NCBI RefSeq assembly: GCF_040580765.1
Contig: NZ_CP158687.1
Coordinates: 930,001-994,000 of the forward strand
Source of the DNA: Lentibacter algarum
GTDB taxonomy: Bacteria > Pseudomonadota > Alphaproteobacteria > Rhodobacterales > Rhodobacteraceae
Length of the DNA: 64,000 nt
Reading direction: 5' to 3'
Shown: piece by piece, positions 61,681 through 64,000 of the stretch
Numbering within the stretch: the stretch's first letter is position 1
Layout of the letters: each line of letters starts with the position of its first letter
Program-made: the position numbers and the translations under genes
The notes under the pieces: generated by a model
Databases searched by the model: none
The model's input: the letters and a program-made list of their open reading frames with translations, nothing else
What the model was told of the DNA's origin: nothing

Positions 61681-62737
61681 AGCGGATCCTTGGATCAAGC
61701 ACGCCGTAGAGCACATCGGCGATGATATTCGCCATGACAATCAGAAAGGCGAAGATAAAGGTGAGTGTCATTACCATTGGCATATCGGAGGCAAAGAGCG
61801 CGCCGATGAGAGCGTCGCCGATCCCGTTTACTTTGAAGACGCGTTCCGTGATGATCGAACCACCGAAGATGCCTGGAATGGCGAGTGCGACCACTGTCAC
61901 CACGGCGATCATTGAGTTGCGCAGCACATGAACGAGCAGCACGACGCGCTCTGGCAGGCCCTTGGCGCGGGCGGTGCGCACATAGTCTTGCTTGAGGTTG
62001 TCGAGCATGGAGGCACGCATGAAGCGGCTGATCTGGGCTGTGACTTGTAGGGCGAGTACCATAACCGGCATGATCATTTGCTTGAGCTGGACCACGAAGC
62101 TTTCCCAATCATTGACCACATGGGTGGTGTCATAGATCGAGGGGAACCAGCCGAGATAGACCGAGAAAATTACAATCAGAAGCGGTCCCGTGAAGAACGG
62201 GGGGACGGAAAAGCCAATCATCGTGATGAATGTGCCCGCTTGGTCGAAGGCGGAGTATTGTTTGTAGGCCGAGTAAATGCCGATGGGAATGGCGATGAAG
62301 AACGCAACCACATAGGCAAGGCCGACGACCCATAGCGTCTGTGGCATCCGCTGGATGATGATGTCCATTACGGGTGAACGGGTCTGCCAGCTGATGACGC
62401 GCAGGTCGCAGGGGCCGTCTACTGCTGGGCCACAAGGGGTGTAGAAGTCGGTGTTAGGGAGCCAGCCGAGGAGTGAGCTGTGGTTTGTGAGCCAGTCGAT
62501 AAAGACCATCGGCTCGATCCAGAACATCTGCACCAGCCATTTCCAGAACTGGATATACCAAGGTGCGCCGAGGCCGAGCGCTTCGCGCATCTTCTGTTTG
62601 ACTTCGGGAGGCACTGTGAGGGGCACCTGCGCCATCGGATCGCCAGGGGCGAGCTGTAGCAGCAAGAAAATGATCAGAGCGATAAACAAAAGCACCGGAA
62701 CGGAGAGAATAAGCCGGCGGATCGTATAGGTCAGCAT
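61673..62737 (-). CDS. Peptide/nickel-type ABC transporter permease (OppB/DppB family)
   Basis: The 354-residue protein has the first helix typical of the family (LTYTIRRLILSVPVLLFIALIIFLLLQLAPGDP). An unusually long periplasmic insert follows (about residues 60-130, with two Cys in FYTPCGPAVDGPCDLR). The remaining helices carry the EAA loop YVRTARAKGLPERVVLLVHVLRNS. It pairs with the OppC-like protein, whose start overlaps its stop. A 101-bp gap containing a hairpin separates it from the upstream binding-protein gene. Confidence 0.93.
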   Translation of the reverse strand: MLTYTIRRLILSVPVLLFIALIIFLLLQLAPGDPMAQVPLTVPPEVKQKMREALGLGAPWYIQFWKWLVQMFWIEPMVFIDWLTNHSSLLGWLPNTDFYTPCGPAVDGPCDLRVISWQTRSPVMDIIIQRMPQTLWVVGLAYVVAFFIAIPIGIYSAYKQYSAFDQAGTFITMIGFSVPPFFTGPLLIVIFSVYLGWFPSIYDTTHVVNDWESFVVQLKQMIMPVMVLALQVTAQISRFMRASMLDNLKQDYVRTARAKGLPERVVLLVHVLRNSMIAVVTVVALAIPGIFGGSIITERVFKVNGIGDALIGALFASDMPMVMTLTFIFAFLIVMANIIADVLYGVLDPRIRYD

Positions 62738-62795
62738 GAAGCGGGGCCTTGGTTTATAGGTCTGTTAATGTCGGATGACGCGGGGCAGTCAGATT

Positions 62796-62821
62796 GGGCG
62801 CCCCACAAAAGCAGGACGCCC
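62796..62821 (-). other. Hairpin between binding-protein and OppB-like genes
   Basis: On the minus strand GGGCGTCC pairs with GGGCGCCC across about 10 bases with one wobble. No U-run follows, so it is more likely a transcript-stabilising or attenuating hairpin that keeps the receptor mRNA more abundant than the permease part. Confidence 0.5.
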
Positions 62822-62838
62822 TAAAAGCACAAGGCTTA

Positions 62839-64000
62839 TCAGTCGATGCGATACCACTCAGCGGCATCCCAGAGCTCTGAGTCCCACACGTTGAGGACGT
62901 GGCCGCCCAGCGTGTTGGCTTGGCCAGAGACGCGACCACGGTGAACAAGACCCACGATGGTGTGGCTGTCTTTTGTCAGCATGTCGTTCATCTTCTTGGC
63001 GATCTCACCGCGCTTGGCGATGTCGCCTGTGCGGCCGAGTTCGTCGATCAGTGCGTCGTAGGCTGGATCACAGAAGCGGTTGATGTTTTCACCCTGCCAC
63101 TGGCTTGATGGCTTGGGCTCGCCGCCACAACGGTAGGCCGCAAGATACTGCTGCGGGTCTGTGCCGTTGAAGGTGTTGGCATACATTTCTACGTCTGCGT
63201 AGAACTTCTGGAAGGTGTCGGGCGAACCGGGGTCGCCACCGAAGAAGACAGAGGCATCAAGGTTGCGCAGTTCTGTTTCAACACCGATTTCTTCCCACCA
63301 CTGTTTGATCAGGGCCTGGAAGTCCTGACGCACAGCATTGGTTGATGTTTGATAGAGCAGCGAGAGTTTTTTGCCGTCTTTGTCACGCACGCCGTCGCCG
63401 TCTGTATCTGTCCAGCCAGCTTCTTCAAGCAGAGCTTTGGCGCGGTCCATGTCCTGCGTGAGGCAGAAGTCGTTCATCGACGCATAGTTTGCAGGCGATG
63501 GAACGAGATCACATGTGGGCTTACCCGCTTGGCCATAGCCGACTTCTACGAGCAGATCGCGGTCGATCGAAATCGAAAGCGCTTCCCGCACGCGGATGTC
63601 TGAGAGGATTGGGTGTGGGTGCATCACAGTCGAGCGCTCGCCTTCTGGAAGGTCGGGCGATGGGTCTGTCATGTTCATTTCAAGGCGTTCAACGAGTGGG
63701 CCGAAACCTGTAATCGCTTTGCCTTTACCGCCTTCTTCGAACTTTGAGATCACGTCGGGCGCGAGCTGAAGGTTCCATGCGTAGTCCATTTCACCCGTTT
63801 CAAAAACGGCACGGGCCGAGGCAACTGCATCACCACCGCCTTTGAGAACCATTTTGGCAAACTTCGGTTTGTCGGCCTCACGGTAGTTCGGGTTGGCCGA
63901 CAGAGTGATAACGTCGTTTGGCTTGAATTCGTCAACGACGAAAGCGCCTGTGCCGATCGGGTTGAAGTTGGCTTCTGTGCACTCGGGCGCTTTGGCACCT
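62839..64000 (-). CDS. Peptide ABC transporter substrate-binding protein (family 5), N-terminus cut by window edge
   Basis: This is a periplasmic solute-binding protein of the oligopeptide/dipeptide class. The open frame runs from the window edge (about 386 codons visible) to a stop at 62839. The visible part contains NPIGTGAFVVDEFKPND and LSANPNYREADKP. SDIRVREALSISIDRDLLVEVGYG follows, then NDFCLTQDMDRAKALLEEAGWTDTDGDGVRDKDGKKL, all characteristic of SBP_bac_5. The signal peptide lies outside. OppB- and OppC-like genes follow on the same strand. The ligand is unknown. Confidence 0.93.
   Translation of the reverse strand, partial: GAKAPECTEANFNPIGTGAFVVDEFKPNDVITLSANPNYREADKPKFAKMVLKGGGDAVASARAVFETGEMDYAWNLQLAPDVISKFEEGGKGKAITGFGPLVERLEMNMTDPSPDLPEGERSTVMHPHPILSDIRVREALSISIDRDLLVEVGYGQAGKPTCDLVPSPANYASMNDFCLTQDMDRAKALLEEAGWTDTDGDGVRDKDGKKLSLLYQTSTNAVRQDFQALIKQWWEEIGVETELRNLDASVFFGGDPGSPDTFQKFYADVEMYANTFNGTDPQQYLAAYRCGGEPKPSSQWQGENINRFCDPAYDALIDELGRTGDIAKRGEIAKKMNDMLTKDSHTIVGLVHRGRVSGQANTLGGHVLNVWDSELWDAAEWYRID

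Overview
The window looks like a chromosomal segment of a marine Rhodobacterales (Roseobacter-group) alphaproteobacterium. This rests on gene content and arrangement: divergent phaZ/phaC with phaP and phaR, the division-site ATPase MipZ, a sarcosine oxidase soxBDAG operon, TRAP transport, and a DUF1289-ruvX-ccmI block. It also rests on the moderately high GC content. I see no rRNA, tRNA, phage, insertion sequence or CRISPR array. About 54 protein genes are packed tightly, with many start/stop overlaps and several convergent pairs that overlap at their 3' ends. Two genes are cut by the window edges: phaZ on the left and a peptide-binding protein on the right.

Layout. 1-4.6 kb: polyhydroxybutyrate metabolism (phaZ, phaC, phaP, phaR) with a set of CTGC-N3-GCAG PhaR-type operators, then a LysR regulator. 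5.5-11.2 kb: a DegT-type aminotransferase; a P450, glutamine-synthetase-like ligase and [2Fe-2S] ferredoxin operon; a divergent class I amidotransferase; and a GntR regulator. 11.4-19.8 kb: an aromatic amino acid decarboxylase plus HpcH-type aldolase, then a homogentisate operon (hmgA, fahA, degenerate metallo-beta-lactamase-fold protein, MhaA-like flavin monooxygenase, MhaB-like small protein) with a divergent MarR regulator. 19.8-28.7 kb: EamA transporter, RNA methyltransferase, mipZ, a TRAP transporter, hutH and an FAD-dependent amine oxidase. 29-40.4 kb: a type I secretion operon (1942-residue RTX/Ig-like adhesin, SapC-family protein, TolC-like lipoprotein, ABC exporter, HlyD adaptor). 40.5-45.3 kb: dusA, a TauE/SafE transporter, a 2-oxoglutarate-oxygenase-like protein, DUF1289, ruvX, ccmI. 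45.5-54.9 kb: soxBDAG, a PuuD-like hydrolase, kynU, and a metallo-beta-lactamase-fold/rhodanese/methyltransferase operon behind an ATTC-N8-GAAT operator-like site. 55-64 kb: pntAB, DUF3422, a YeeE transporter and part of a peptide ABC transporter.

Much of the segment supports heterotrophic use of amino acids, methylated amines and aromatics (histidine, tryptophan via kynurenine, homogentisate, sarcosine, possibly gamma-glutamylated amines), with carbon storage as polyhydroxybutyrate and NADPH supply through transhydrogenase. The observations I rate highest are: a three-copy two-hairpin element sitting 2-4 bases after stop codons, with compensatory changes in its stems; the P450/ligase/ferredoxin/amidotransferase cluster, which may be a gamma-glutamyl route for amine oxidation; the hmg/mha operon with a degenerate hydrolase and no visible maleylacetoacetate isomerase; the sulfur-type operator before the hydrolase/rhodanese operon; and the SapC protein embedded in the adhesin secretion operon.
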